DNA of 64,000 bases, taken from an uncultured Roseobacter sp. GTDB lineage: Bacteria; Pseudomonadota; Alphaproteobacteria; Rhodobacterales; Rhodobacteraceae. The notes under the pieces are model-generated. The model had not been told where the DNA came from. It did not search any database and worked only from the letters and a program-made list of their open reading frames with translations. Positions 1 through 8,389 of the stretch are shown piece by piece. The stretch lies in NCBI RefSeq assembly GCF_947493125.1, contig NZ_CANLQB010000002.1, positions 124,001 to 188,000 on the forward strand, read 5' to 3'. A program made the position numbers and the translations under genes. How positions within the stretch are numbered: the first letter of the stretch is position 1; every line of letters begins with the position of its first letter.

Positions 1-16
1 CAACAAGGCCCGCGCC

Positions 17-1402
17 ATGCCGCTCCCCCTCTTCGCCGACCCCACCGACACCGCACGCCCTCTCCACATCGTCGACCAGGACCACTTCGAGACCTGGCGC
101 ACCGCCCAGCCTGACGAAATCGGCACGTGGATCGACGCCCAGGCCTTCACGGGCGCCCTTGGTCAGGCAATACCGGTCCCGGGTACCGACGGCGCCCCGG
201 CGGGTGCGGTTGTCGGCCTCGGGACGGCCCAGACCCGGGCGCGGGCCCGCTTCCATCTGGCGGCAGCCGCGGCCAAACTGCCCAAGGGCGCCTATGCCAT
301 CGCCTCGGGCCTGCCCGACGACATGGCGGAGGTCGAGGCTCTGGGCTGGCTGCTCGCCGGTTACCGCTTTGATCGCTACAAGACACAACCCCCCATGGCG
401 GCCCGGCTCGTCGCACCCGACACCATCGACGCAAACGCCGTGGCTGCCATTGCCACGGGCGAGGCGCTCACCCGCGACCTGATCAACACGCCGGCCTCCG
501 ACATGGGACCCGACGATCTGGAGCAAGCCGCGCACGACCTCGCTGCGCGCCACGACGCCCAGGTCCGCGTCATCCTCGGCGATGACCTGCTCGCCGAGAA
601 CTTCCCGATGATCCACACCGTGGGCCGGGCCGCCAACCGCGCACCCCGGCTGATCGACATGCGCTGGGGCGACACGGGGCCCCGCGTCACATTGGTCGGC
701 AAGGGTGTATGCTTTGACACCGGCGGTCTGAACCTCAAACCCGGCGCCTCGATGGCGCTGATGAAGAAAGACATGGGAGGCGCCGCCGCCGTTCTGGGCC
801 TCACGGACATGATCCTGTCCCATGGCCTTGCCGTGCAGCTCCGGGTGCTGATTCCAGCGGTGGAGAACGCCGTCTCCGGCAACGCGTTCCGCCCCGGCGA
901 CATCCTGACATCGCGCAAGGGCCTGACGGTGGAAATCAACAACACCGATGCCGAAGGCCGCCTCGTGCTCGCCGACGCGCTGGCGCTGGCGCAGGAGGAG
1001 AACCCCGATCTCATTGTCTCCATGGCCACGCTCACCGGTGCGGCGCGCGTGGCGGTCGGCCCCGATCTCGCCCCCTACTACTGCGATGACAACAGCTTTG
1101 CAGACCGGCTGGAGCAGGCCGCGCGGCAGCAGGCCGATCCGGTCTGGCGCATGCCCTTCCACGCACCCTACGAGGCGATGATCGAACCCGGCATCGCCGA
1201 TCTCGACAACGCGCCCAAGGGGGGGTTCGCTGGCTCCATCACTGCGGCCCTCTTCCTGCGACGCTTCGTGGAGCAGACCAGCTATGCCCATTTCGACATC
1301 TACGGCTGGCAGCCCAACGATGCACCGGGGCGTCCCAAGGGCGGTGTGGGTCAGGCCACCCGCACTCTGCTGAAATCCATCACCGAAATGTCCACCGCGT
1401 GA
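17..1402 (+). CDS. M17 leucyl aminopeptidase family protein
   Basis: Cytosolic metalloaminopeptidase that removes N-terminal residues from peptides. The C-terminal catalytic domain is intact: GKGVCFDTGG at residues 228-237 and NTDAEGRLVLADAL from 309. K229, D234, K241, D252, D311, E313 and R315 keep exactly the spacing of the metal-binding and catalytic residues of the PepA family. At 461 aa it is shorter than classical PepA, mainly in the N-terminal domain, as in the leucyl aminopeptidase family proteins of alphaproteobacteria. It overlaps the next gene at GTGA, so the two are probably coupled. No clear ribosome-binding site precedes the ATG at 17 and only 16 upstream bases are visible, so the start is uncertain. 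Confidence 0.9.
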   Translation: MPLPLFADPTDTARPLHIVDQDHFETWRTAQPDEIGTWIDAQAFTGALGQAIPVPGTDGAPAGAVVGLGTAQTRARARFHLAAAAAKLPKGAYAIASGLPDDMAEVEALGWLLAGYRFDRYKTQPPMAARLVAPDTIDANAVAAIATGEALTRDLINTPASDMGPDDLEQAAHDLAARHDAQVRVILGDDLLAENFPMIHTVGRAANRAPRLIDMRWGDTGPRVTLVGKGVCFDTGGLNLKPGASMALMKKDMGGAAAVLGLTDMILSHGLAVQLRVLIPAVENAVSGNAFRPGDILTSRKGLTVEINNTDAEGRLVLADALALAQEENPDLIVSMATLTGAARVAVGPDLAPYYCDDNSFADRLEQAARQQADPVWRMPFHAPYEAMIEPGIADLDNAPKGGFAGSITAALFLRRFVEQTSYAHFDIYGWQPNDAPGRPKGGVGQATRTLLKSITEMSTA

Positions 1403-2196
1403 GCGATCCGCGCGACACGCCCGATCCCGCCAAAGTCACAGGGTCCGACCCGATGCAGGTCATCCTGCCGCTCGCCGATCTCTGCCGCACGCCGGACGGC
1501 CCGCGCGACCGGCAACTGCTCTGCGGCGACGCTGTCACCGTGCTGCATCGGGAGGGCAACTGGAGCCTGCTGCGTACCGAGAAAGATGGCTACTGCGGGT
1601 ACCTGCCCGCCAAGGCACTGGGGCCGCCCCAAGCGCCGACCCACCACGTAACGGCCCGTGCGACACACGCCTATTCCGACGCCGACATGAAGTCACCGGA
1701 GCGCCACAGTCTGTCCTTCGGCAGCCGCCTTGCCGCGCGCGCCGAAACCGCCACCTTCATCGAGACCGATCTCGGCCACATCCCGCGCCAGCATCTGCAC
1801 CGAATAGGCGATATCGCCACGGATCCGGTTGCCATCGCACGGCTCTTCCTTGGCACCCCATACCTCTGGGGCGGCAACAGCGCCTGGGGGATCGACTGTT
1901 CCGGGCTCGTGCAGGCAGCGTGCCTGGCCTGCGGTCTGCCCTGCCCCGGCGACAGCGACCAACAGGAAACACAGCTCGGCGACACTTTGCCCGCAGGCAC
2001 TCCCTACCGGCGCAACGACCTGCTGTTCTGGGCGGGTCATGTCGCCTGGGTCCAGAGCCCCGACACACTGCTGCACGCCAACGCAGGGCACATGGCCGTC
2101 GCTGAAGAACCGCTGGAGCAGGCCATTGCGCGTATCGCGGCCCAAGGCGACGGACCCGTCACCGCACACAAGCGGCTGAGCCATATCAAGGGGTGA
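1399..2196 (+). CDS. NlpC/P60 family peptidase with N-terminal SH3 domain
   Basis: Probable gamma-D-glutamyl-diamino acid endopeptidase (C40 family) acting on murein peptides. An SH3-like segment occupies about residues 20-75 (ending GYCGYLPAKAL) and the NlpC/P60 domain about 140-265. The triad is visible: Cys167 in GIDCSGLVQ, His214 in WAGHVAWV and His226 in LLHANAG. No signal peptide is seen, so it may act on recycled peptides in the cytoplasm, which would fit its GTGA-coupled aminopeptidase partner upstream. The GTG start at 1399 overlaps the upstream stop; no better start was found. The pairing of an M17 peptidase with a C40 peptidase suggests a joint role in turnover of murein peptides (inference). 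Confidence 0.88.
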   Translation: MSDPRDTPDPAKVTGSDPMQVILPLADLCRTPDGPRDRQLLCGDAVTVLHREGNWSLLRTEKDGYCGYLPAKALGPPQAPTHHVTARATHAYSDADMKSPERHSLSFGSRLAARAETATFIETDLGHIPRQHLHRIGDIATDPVAIARLFLGTPYLWGGNSAWGIDCSGLVQAACLACGLPCPGDSDQQETQLGDTLPAGTPYRRNDLLFWAGHVAWVQSPDTLLHANAGHMAVAEEPLEQAIARIAAQGDGPVTAHKRLSHIKG

Positions 2197-2241
2197 CGCC
2201 AGCGCCAAACCAAGCGCCGGAGGCGCTTGCATCGATCGCGT

Positions 2242-2264
2242 GGCCCGGACCCGGGCCTCCTTTT
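2242..2264 (+). terminator. Probable intrinsic terminator after the NlpC/P60 gene
   Basis: GGCCCG (2242-2247) pairs with CGGGCC (2252-2257) around a 4-nt loop and is followed by TCCTTTT. A second perfect stem-loop lies just upstream: AAGCGCC/GGCGCTT, 2212-2228, triloop GGA. The site lies between convergent genes, so it would separate the peptidase operon from DUF2794. Confidence 0.6.
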
Positions 2265-2273
2265 GAGGGGGCG

Positions 2274-2621
2274 CTACTCGACTGCGCGGATCAGCTTGCG
2301 CTCCAGAACCCGCAACACAGATGTCAGATCATGCCCACGGCGCAGGATCCGCCCATCCATCCCCACCACCGCGTACATGCCTTGCTTGTCGCGCAGCCGG
2401 GGCCGCTTCTCGATCCGGTACATCGGGGTCTCTGCCGTGCGCCGAAACACGGAAAAGATCGCCACGTCCCTCAGGCAGGAGATGCCATAATCGCGCCACT
2501 CCCCCGCCGCCACGAAACGCCCGTAAAGCGAGAGGATCACCGAAAGCTCTGTGCGATGGAAGGAGACCTGCTGGGCCGGGAACTGATGCAGACTGCTGGA
2601 CGGTGGCACAGGGATATTCAT
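2274..2621 (-). CDS. DUF2794 family protein
   Basis: Small conserved alphaproteobacterial protein of unknown function, 115 aa. The family hallmark segments are present: FHRTELSVILSLYGR, EWRDYGIS, YRIEKRP, QGMYAVV and DGRILRRGHDL followed by LRVLERKLIR. The frame is open 15 codons further upstream, but that extension looks unlike the family; I chose the internal ATG giving MNIPVPPSS. Soluble, no signal peptide or membrane segment. The upstream region carries four tandem 11-bp repeats (2700-2743). Confidence 0.85.
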   Translation of the reverse strand: MNIPVPPSSSLHQFPAQQVSFHRTELSVILSLYGRFVAAGEWRDYGISCLRDVAIFSVFRRTAETPMYRIEKRPRLRDKQGMYAVVGMDGRILRRGHDLTSVLRVLERKLIRAVE

Positions 2622-2699
2622 GAGGCCAGCTTTGCGCCGTTCCGCGCACAAATCAAGCCCCGACATCGCGGGGCCGGCACCGATGCGCGCACCGACGCA

Positions 2700-2743
2700 A
2701 TACCGACAAAATACCGACGTGATACCGACGTGATACCGACGTT
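2700..2743. repeat. Four tandem 11-bp repeats (ATACCGACGTG type)
   Basis: Four head-to-tail 11-mers: ATACCGACAAA (2700-2710), ATACCGACGTG (2711-2721), ATACCGACGTG (2722-2732) and ATACCGACGTT (2733-2743). All share ATACCGAC. They lie about 80 bp upstream of the DUF2794 start and just beyond the 3' end of the tetR gene, that is, in the DUF2794 promoter region. They could be iterated binding sites for a regulator or slipped-strand repeats. The 11-bp period is close to one helical turn. Confidence 0.85.
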
Positions 2744-2781
2744 GATTTTGGCGGCCTGCCGGGCCTGTCCCGACCCGCTCC

Positions 2782-3399
2782 TCAGACCCCGTAGCGCGCC
2801 ATGAAGGTCTTCACGGCCCCATTGACCACGCGCTCGATCTCCTCGGGTGTGACCACCTTCGTCATGCCAAAGATCAGCCGTGGCCACACGTCCGCCTTGC
2901 ACAGTTCGCCGAACTGATCGGCTGCCAGAACCCGGTCCTCGATCTGCAACTCACCGCGCGCTTCGGCCTGCTCGAAGTAGGCCGCCATCTCCGCGCGCAT
3001 GACCGCCGGGCCGGAGTTGTAAAACTTCTGGCCCAGCTCAGGGAAGCGATCGGATTCCGCCACGCATATCCGGAAAATCTGCTGCCCGAACTTCGAGGTG
3101 ATGAAACGCAGAAAATGCCGCCCTGTCTGCAACAGCACCTCCTCGGGTGCCGCACTCATGTCGATCCGGCTGAGTGCATCATCGGCCTGCCGCTGGCATT
3201 CTGTCGTGGCCACCTCCATGAACAACAGGCGCTTGTCCGGAAAATAACTATACAGCGTGGCCTTTGAGACATTGGCGACCCGCGCGATCTCGTCAACACT
3301 GGCGCCTTCAAAGCCATCCGCCATGAACACCTGCCGCGCACCCTCAAGGACCTGATCAAATTTGCGCCCCTTGCGGATAATCTCGGCTGTCGATGTCAT
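2782..3399 (-). CDS. TetR/AcrR family transcriptional regulator
   Basis: DNA-binding repressor of about 205 aa. The N-terminal helix-turn-helix reads VDEIARVANVSKATLYSYFPDKRLLF (about residues 36-61), the canonical TetR pattern. The C-terminal ligand domain resembles the AefR-like subfamily. I prefer the ATG giving MTSTAEII; a start five codons upstream (3414) is also possible. It is divergent from mbfA, and a palindrome at 3431-3442 in the shared region is a candidate operator. Ligand and target are not known from the sequence; autoregulation is likely, control of mbfA less so because mbfA has its own Irr box. Confidence 0.88.
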   Translation of the reverse strand: MTSTAEIIRKGRKFDQVLEGARQVFMADGFEGASVDEIARVANVSKATLYSYFPDKRLLFMEVATTECQRQADDALSRIDMSAAPEEVLLQTGRHFLRFITSKFGQQIFRICVAESDRFPELGQKFYNSGPAVMRAEMAAYFEQAEARGELQIEDRVLAADQFGELCKADVWPRLIFGMTKVVTPEEIERVVNGAVKTFMARYGV

Positions 3400-3430
3400 A
3401 GGCCCCCCGATCAAGCCTCCCTACAGTATA

Positions 3431-3442
3431 AACCGAACGGTT
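3431..3442. promoter_or_regulatory. Candidate TetR operator
   Basis: AACCGAACGGTT: perfect 5-bp arms AACCG/CGGTT around AA. It lies 32 bp upstream of the tetR start and 95 bp upstream of mbfA. Short palindromes of this ACCG-type are common TetR-family operators; assignment is by position and symmetry only. Confidence 0.5.
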
Positions 3443-3504
3443 CACTTCCAAGCAAAATCCGGACTGACCCTGCGCAAAGCCTATTGCCGCTTACGTCTCC
3501 AAAG

Positions 3505-3521
3505 TTTAGAATTGTTCTAAA
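3505..3521 (+). promoter_or_regulatory. Irr box (ICE motif) upstream of mbfA
   Basis: TTTAGAATTGTTCTAAA is a perfect inverted repeat of two 7-bp arms with a 3-bp spacer. It matches the iron-control element bound by Irr, the haem-responsive Fur-family regulator of alphaproteobacteria. It ends 16 bp before the mbfA ATG, a position suited to repression. mbfA is an established Irr target in rhizobia. Confidence 0.85.
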
Positions 3522-3537
3522 TAGGGTGATAGGCAAT

Positions 3538-4512
3538 ATGCGATTTCCTTTTTCTCACAAGCGCTTCCGAGATCTCAGCGAGCAGGAAATCCTGGCTCTT
3601 GCGATCTCTTCAGAGGAGGACGACGCAAGTATCTATCGCGGGTATGCAGAGCACCTGCGCCCCAATTTCCCCGATTCTGCCCGGGTTTTCGACGGCATGG
3701 CGCAGGAAGAAGACCGACATCGCCAGCTTCTGATCGACATGCACAAGGCCCGGTTCGGCGATGTCATTCCCCTGATCCGGCGCGAGCACGTCGCGGGTTA
3801 CTACCACCGCCGCCCCGTCTGGCTGGTCGAAAACCTCGGCCTTGATCGCATCCGGGCCGAAGCGGAAATGATGGAGCGGGAGGCACAGGCTTTCTATCTC
3901 GCAGCCGCAGCCAGGACCACGGATGCGGAAACCCGCAAACTGCTCGGCGATCTCGCAGCCGCAGAGGCCGGTCATCAGGTGGCGGCAAGCGATCTCGAAG
4001 CCCGCCATCTCGCTCCCGACGCCCGCGATACAGAAAACAAGACCGCGCACCGCCAATTCCTGCTCACATGGGTTCAGCCGGGGCTGGCGGGTTTGATGGA
4101 CGGCTCCGTTTCAACGCTGGCGCCGATCTTCGCGACCGCCTTCGCCACCCAGGATACCTGGACAACCTTCCTGGTTGGCCTGGCCGCCTCTGTGGGCGCG
4201 GGCATCTCCATGGGCTTTACTGAAGCGGCCTCGGACGATGGCCAACTCTCTGGCCGTGGCTCGCCGATCAAACGCGGTTTTGCCTCTGGCATCATGACGA
4301 CCGTGGGCGGGTTGGGCCACGCCCTGCCCTATCTGATAGCCGATTTCTGGACGGCGACCAGCATCGCGATTGCGGTCGTCTTTGTCGAGCTTTGGGCCAT
4401 CGCCTGGATCCAGAACCGCTATATGGAAACGCCCTTCTGGCGCGCCACGCTACAGGTCGTCTGCGGGGGCGCGCTGGTCTTCGGGGCCGGTGTCCTGATC
4501 GGCTCGGGCTAG
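3538..4512 (+). CDS. mbfA: Membrane-bound ferritin MbfA (ferritin-like plus VIT1/CCC1 iron exporter)
   Basis: Inner-membrane iron exporter that protects against iron excess. The N-terminal ferritin-like domain (about residues 15-155) keeps di-iron ligands: E26/E27 region, E58-x-x-H61, E110/E113 region and E143-x-x-H146. The C-terminal half (about 185-324) has the hydrophobic VIT1-type segments, beginning GLMDGSVSTLAPIFATAFA. Length 324 aa, typical. A TTG 18 codons upstream keeps the frame open, but it would place the Irr box inside the gene, so the ATG at 3538, preceded by AGGG, is the right start. Expected to be repressed by Irr when iron is scarce and expressed when iron is replete. Confidence 0.93.
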   Translation: MRFPFSHKRFRDLSEQEILALAISSEEDDASIYRGYAEHLRPNFPDSARVFDGMAQEEDRHRQLLIDMHKARFGDVIPLIRREHVAGYYHRRPVWLVENLGLDRIRAEAEMMEREAQAFYLAAAARTTDAETRKLLGDLAAAEAGHQVAASDLEARHLAPDARDTENKTAHRQFLLTWVQPGLAGLMDGSVSTLAPIFATAFATQDTWTTFLVGLAASVGAGISMGFTEAASDDGQLSGRGSPIKRGFASGIMTTVGGLGHALPYLIADFWTATSIAIAVVFVELWAIAWIQNRYMETPFWRATLQVVCGGALVFGAGVLIGSG

Positions 4513-4548
4513 CTTGCAGCGCTGCGTCACAGCCTCTACCACTTCCCC

Positions 4549-5478
4549 ATGATCGAGATTTTCCTCAAGACCGTTCCCTTCTTCGCACTGATCGGTCTGG
4601 GATATTGGGCGGGCTACACACGGTTTTTCACCGAAGAGGCCACGGCGTATCTCACGAAATTCGTATTCTACTTCGCGCTCAGCGCGATGCTTTTCCGCTT
4701 CTCCGCCAATCTGTCTTTTGACGACATCTGGGACGTCAATCTCGTGACGGGATATCTCATCGGGACCCTCGCCGTCTATCTGGTGGCGACCCTCGTGGCG
4801 TATCTGCGCAAACTCGATGTGGCCACCACGGCGGTCGAAGCGCAATGCGCGGCCATTGGCAATGTGGGCTTTCTGGGCGTGCCGATGTTGACGCTGCTGA
4901 TGGGTGAGGCGGCAATTGGCCCGATCATGATGGCGCTGGCCGTGGATCTCATCGTCTTTTCCAGCCTGATCGTGATCCTCATCACCGGTTCGCGCGACGG
5001 ACGGCTGAGCTTGGGCATCCTGCGCACCGTTGGGCTGGGGTTGGTCAGGAACCCCATGATCGTCTCGATCGTGGCGGGGCTGATCTGGTCGGTCTATGAC
5101 CTGCCGATCCCGGTGCCCGCCAACGAATTCCTCGCCATTCTCGGAGCCGCCGCCACCCCGGGCGCGCTTTTTGCCATCGGCGCGTCGCTGGCCAGCAAGT
5201 CGGCGGAACGGCTGCAGATCGCCTGCTGGCTGAGCTTCTGCAAACTGGGGCTACACCCGCTCTTTGTCGCAATTGGGGTGCTCTACCTCTTCCCAGCCGA
5301 TCCCTATTTCGCCGCCGTGATCATCGCCGCTGCGGCCTTGCCGGTGGCGGGCAATGTCTACATCCTCGCGCAACACTACGGCGTGGCCCCGCATCGGGTG
5401 TCCGCTGCGATCCTTGTGTCCACCGTGATCAGCATCCTGAGCGTCAGCGGGATCATCTCCGTCGTTGCCCCAACCTAA
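4549..5478 (+). CDS. AEC family (auxin efflux carrier type) transporter
   Basis: Integral membrane permease of 309 aa with about ten hydrophobic segments in two halves, beginning MIEIFLKTVPFFALIGLGYWAG and including the N-terminal half motif around GNVGFLGVPML. Members move organic acids, amino acids or similar metabolites; the substrate here is unknown. It lies 36 bp after mbfA on the same strand and 65 bp before fghA. Confidence 0.85.
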   Translation: MIEIFLKTVPFFALIGLGYWAGYTRFFTEEATAYLTKFVFYFALSAMLFRFSANLSFDDIWDVNLVTGYLIGTLAVYLVATLVAYLRKLDVATTAVEAQCAAIGNVGFLGVPMLTLLMGEAAIGPIMMALAVDLIVFSSLIVILITGSRDGRLSLGILRTVGLGLVRNPMIVSIVAGLIWSVYDLPIPVPANEFLAILGAAATPGALFAIGASLASKSAERLQIACWLSFCKLGLHPLFVAIGVLYLFPADPYFAAVIIAAAALPVAGNVYILAQHYGVAPHRVSAAILVSTVISILSVSGIISVVAPT

Positions 5479-5543
5479 GGTGGCTATTGCCGCAAGGCTG
5501 CAGGCACGCTAGCCATGCGCCGATTGAACCGAGGAGCCCGCCC

Positions 5544-6374
5544 ATGAAAACCATCTCCGAAAACGCCTGTTTTGGCGGAACCCAAGGCGTCTATACCCAC
5601 GCCTCCAAGGTCTGTGCCTGCGACATGACCTTTGGTCTATTCCTGCCCGAAGAGGCCGCCGAAGGCCCGGTGCCGCTGCTGTGGTATCTCTCTGGGCTGA
5701 CCTGCACCCATGAAAACGCGATGACCAAGGCGGGCGCACAGACCTGGGCGGCGGACCACGGGATCGCACTGGTGTTTCCCGACACCTCCCCGCGCGGCGA
5801 GGGCGTGGCGGACGACGAGGCCTATGATCTCGGCCAGGGTGCGGGGTTCTATGTGAACGCAACCGAATCCCCTTGGGCCCCGCATTTCCAGATGTGGGAC
5901 TACATCACCGACGAACTGACCAAACTGCTGGACCATTCCTTTGCACTGGACATGGAGCGGCAGGCGATCACCGGGCATTCCATGGGCGGACATGGCGCGC
6001 TGACCATGGCGATGTCGCTGCCGGGGCGCTTCCGCTCCGTCTCGGCCTTTGCGCCGATCTCCAACCCGACCAACAGCGACTGGGGCCGCAAGCAGCTTTC
6101 TGCATATTTGGGGAACAATGAAGAGAGATGGGCCGCGCATGACGCGACCCTGCTGATGCGGGAGAAGGGTTTTGACGGGCCGATCCTGATCGACACAGGC
6201 ACAAGCGATCAGTTCATTGACCTCTTGAAGCCAGAGGCATTGGCCGAAGCCACTGCCGCGCGACGACAGCAGGCCACGCTGCGCCTGCAGCCGGGATACG
6301 ATCACAGCTATTTCTTCGTCTCGACCTTCATGGAGGAACATGTGGCCTTCCACGCCGACGCGCTTTACGCATGA
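5544..6374 (+). CDS. fghA: S-formylglutathione hydrolase
   Basis: Cytosolic serine hydrolase splitting S-formylglutathione into formate and glutathione, the second step of glutathione-dependent formaldehyde detoxification. The 276-aa product shows the esterase D fold: oxyanion region [13 protein letters not shown], nucleophile Ser146 in GHSMGG, Asp in TGTSDQF and His in GYDHSYFF. I chose the ATG at 5544 because it follows GAGGAG and matches the family N terminus; an upstream extension of 19 codons is not family-like. No formaldehyde dehydrogenase gene is adjacent. Its stop overlaps the next gene at ATGA. Confidence 0.93.
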   Translation: MKTISENACFGGTQGVYTHASKVCACDMTFGLFLPEEAAEGPVPLLWYLSGLTCTHENAMTKAGAQTWAADHGIALVFPDTSPRGEGVADDEAYDLGQGAGFYVNATESPWAPHFQMWDYITDELTKLLDHSFALDMERQAITGHSMGGHGALTMAMSLPGRFRSVSAFAPISNPTNSDWGRKQLSAYLGNNEERWAAHDATLLMREKGFDGPILIDTGTSDQFIDLLKPEALAEATAARRQQATLRLQPGYDHSYFFVSTFMEEHVAFHADALYA

Positions 6375-6826
6375 CGGCGCTATACATCGACGCGGATGCC
6401 TGCCCGGTGAAGGCTGAGGCAGAGCGCGTCGCGATCCGACACCGGGTGCAGATGTATGTGGTTTCCAACGGCGGGCTGCGGCCCTCGCAAAACCCGCTCG
6501 TCGAGACGGTGATTGTCCCCGACGGCCCGGATGTTGCGGATCTGTGGATCGCGGAGCGCTGCGGCGCCGGCGATGTCGTCGTTACCGGAGATATTCCGCT
6601 GGCCGCGAAATGTATCGAGGCCGGCGCGCAGGTGCTCAAGCACAATGGCGAAGTGCTGACACAGGCCAACATCGGAAACGTCCTGGCCACGCGCGACCTC
6701 ATGGCCGACCTGCGTGCCGCCGATCCCTTCCGGCAGGGCGGCGGCAAGGGCTTTACAAAGGCCGACCGCTCGCGTTTTCTGGACGCGTTGGAGCGCACCC
6801 TGCGCGCCGCCAAGACACCCGGTTGA
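6371..6826 (+). CDS. YaiI/YqxD family protein (DUF188, UPF0178)
   Basis: 151-aa conserved protein with a PIN-like fold in the family. Signature residues: [10 protein letters not shown] near the N terminus, [14 protein letters not shown] and [19 protein letters not shown] near the C terminus. The acidic residues of DADACP and TGDIPLA form the presumed metal site. Molecular function is not established for the family. It starts inside the fghA stop (ATGA), so it is probably co-translated. Confidence 0.88.
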   Translation: MTALYIDADACPVKAEAERVAIRHRVQMYVVSNGGLRPSQNPLVETVIVPDGPDVADLWIAERCGAGDVVVTGDIPLAAKCIEAGAQVLKHNGEVLTQANIGNVLATRDLMADLRAADPFRQGGGKGFTKADRSRFLDALERTLRAAKTPG

Positions 6827-6854
6827 TTTCGAACACTTTTTTGACGAGGCACGC

Positions 6855-7475
6855 ATGCAGCCCAAGGCCGTGGTTTTTGACATCGGGAACGTGTTGATCG
6901 AGTGGCAGCCAGAACGGTTCTACGACGCGGTGATCGGAGAAGACCGACGCCGGGCCATGTTCGCAGAAGTCGATCTGCACGGCATGAACGAGCGGGTGGA
7001 CCGCGGCGGACACTTCACCGACACGATCTATGCCCAGGCCGACGCCACGCCCGACTGGCGGGACGAGATCCGCATGTGGCACGACCGCTGGATCGAGATG
7101 GCTTCACCGGTCATCGACCACTCCGTGCGGCTGATGAAAGCCCTGCAGGGCAAGGGCGTGCCCGTCTTCTCGCTCACCAACTTCGGGATCGAAAGCTATG
7201 ATTTTGCGGCCACGCACTACCCCTTTCTGCGGGAATTCGACCGCGATTTCATTTCGGGCCACATGCGCGTGACGAAACCCGATCCGAACATCTATGCGCA
7301 ACTTGAAGATACCTCGGGACTGACTGGCACGGATCTGATCTTCACCGATGATCGCGCCGAAAACATTGCCGCAGCTGATGCACGCGGCTGGCTGACACAT
7401 CTGTTCGAAGGGCCCGGCGGTTGGGCCGCGCGACTTGTCGAAATCGGCCTGCTGACGGAGGCTGAGGCCGCATGA
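6855..7475 (+). CDS. HAD-superfamily subfamily IA hydrolase, YihX/haloacid dehalogenase type
   Basis: Cytosolic phosphatase-like hydrolase of 206 aa. Motif I is VVFDIGNVLIEW (nucleophile D9), motif II FSLTNFG, motif III the Lys of VTKPDPNIY and motif IV FTDDRAENIAAA. The DxGN form of motif I matches YihX-like sugar phosphatases and related HADs rather than DxDxT phosphatases. An extended frame upstream overlaps yaiI; the ATG at 6855 gives the family-typical N terminus. Its stop overlaps the next gene at ATGA. Substrate unknown. Confidence 0.88.
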   Translation: MQPKAVVFDIGNVLIEWQPERFYDAVIGEDRRRAMFAEVDLHGMNERVDRGGHFTDTIYAQADATPDWRDEIRMWHDRWIEMASPVIDHSVRLMKALQGKGVPVFSLTNFGIESYDFAATHYPFLREFDRDFISGHMRVTKPDPNIYAQLEDTSGLTGTDLIFTDDRAENIAAADARGWLTHLFEGPGGWAARLVEIGLLTEAEAA

Positions 7476-8389
7476 CCGCCCCGGTGATCTCCTTTGCCGA
7501 AGGCGATGCGCTGCTCGATTGGATCGCATTGACCGATGCGTTGGCCGAGGGACACAAGCGGCCTAAGGCGGAGATTGCCGACACTTTTCTCTATCGTGAC
7601 CCGGACACGCTCCTGAACCGTTCGGCCTGGATAGACGGGCTTGGGCTGGCGGTGAAATGTGCCACCGTGTTTCCCGGCAACACAGCACGCGGGGCCTCGT
7701 CCATCAACGGCGGCGTGATGCTGTTTTCCGATCAGGACGGCACGCTTGAGGCGATCATAGACTTTCACCTTGTGACGAAGTGGAAGACCGCGGGCGACAG
7801 CCTTCTCGCCGCGCGTCGCCTCGCACGGCCCGACAGCAAACGCATTCTAATCGTCGGCGCAGGCACGCAGGCGCGCGGACTGCACGCGGCCTATCGTGCG
7901 GCTTTCCCGCAGGCACGCTTCACCGTCTGGAACAGGACGGCAGAAAACGCCAAAGCACTTGCCATCGAAATCCCCGGCCTTGAGGTGGTCTCCTCGCTCA
8001 AAGACGCTGTGGCACAGGCGGACATCATCACCTCCGCTACCATGTCCACCGCGCCTCTCATTCAAGGCGATTGGCTGCGTCCCGGCCAGCATCTCGACCT
8101 GATCGGCGCCTACCGCCCCGACATGCGAGAAGTGGATGACACCGCCCTGCAGCGCGCGCGTGTCTTCGTCGACAGCCGAGACACCACCATCGGGCACATC
8201 GGCGAGATCAAGATTCCGCTGCAGACCGAAGCGATCGTGCAAGACGACATCATCGCCGACTACTACACGCTTGAAGCCTTCACGCGGCACACGCCAGAAG
8301 ATATCACGCTCTTCAAGAACGGTGGCGGGGCGCATCTCGACCTGATGACCAGCCGCTATATCCTGGATCAATGGATGGCCCACCGGTGA
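7472..8389 (+). CDS. Ornithine cyclodeaminase / mu-crystallin family protein
   Basis: NAD(P)-dependent enzyme of 305 aa. The N-terminal substrate domain contains SSINGGVMLF and HLVTKWKTAGDS (the conserved Lys/Arg-Thr-A region), and the Rossmann segment reads ILIVGAGTQARGLHAA near residue 126. Family activities include ornithine cyclodeaminase, alanine dehydrogenase and imine reductases, so the exact reaction is open. It overlaps the HAD gene by 4 bp and the hydrolase gene by 19 bp, placing it in the middle of a packed operon. Confidence 0.87.
   Translation: MTAPVISFAEGDALLDWIALTDALAEGHKRPKAEIADTFLYRDPDTLLNRSAWIDGLGLAVKCATVFPGNTARGASSINGGVMLFSDQDGTLEAIIDFHLVTKWKTAGDSLLAARRLARPDSKRILIVGAGTQARGLHAAYRAAFPQARFTVWNRTAENAKALAIEIPGLEVVSSLKDAVAQADIITSATMSTAPLIQGDWLRPGQHLDLIGAYRPDMREVDDTALQRARVFVDSRDTTIGHIGEIKIPLQTEAIVQDDIIADYYTLEAFTRHTPEDITLFKNGGGAHLDLMTSRYILDQWMAHR

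Noticed and set aside
3484-3537. TTG start 18 codons upstream for mbfA
   Set aside because: It would put the Irr box inside the coding region; the ATG at 3538 has a Shine-Dalgarno and matches the family start.
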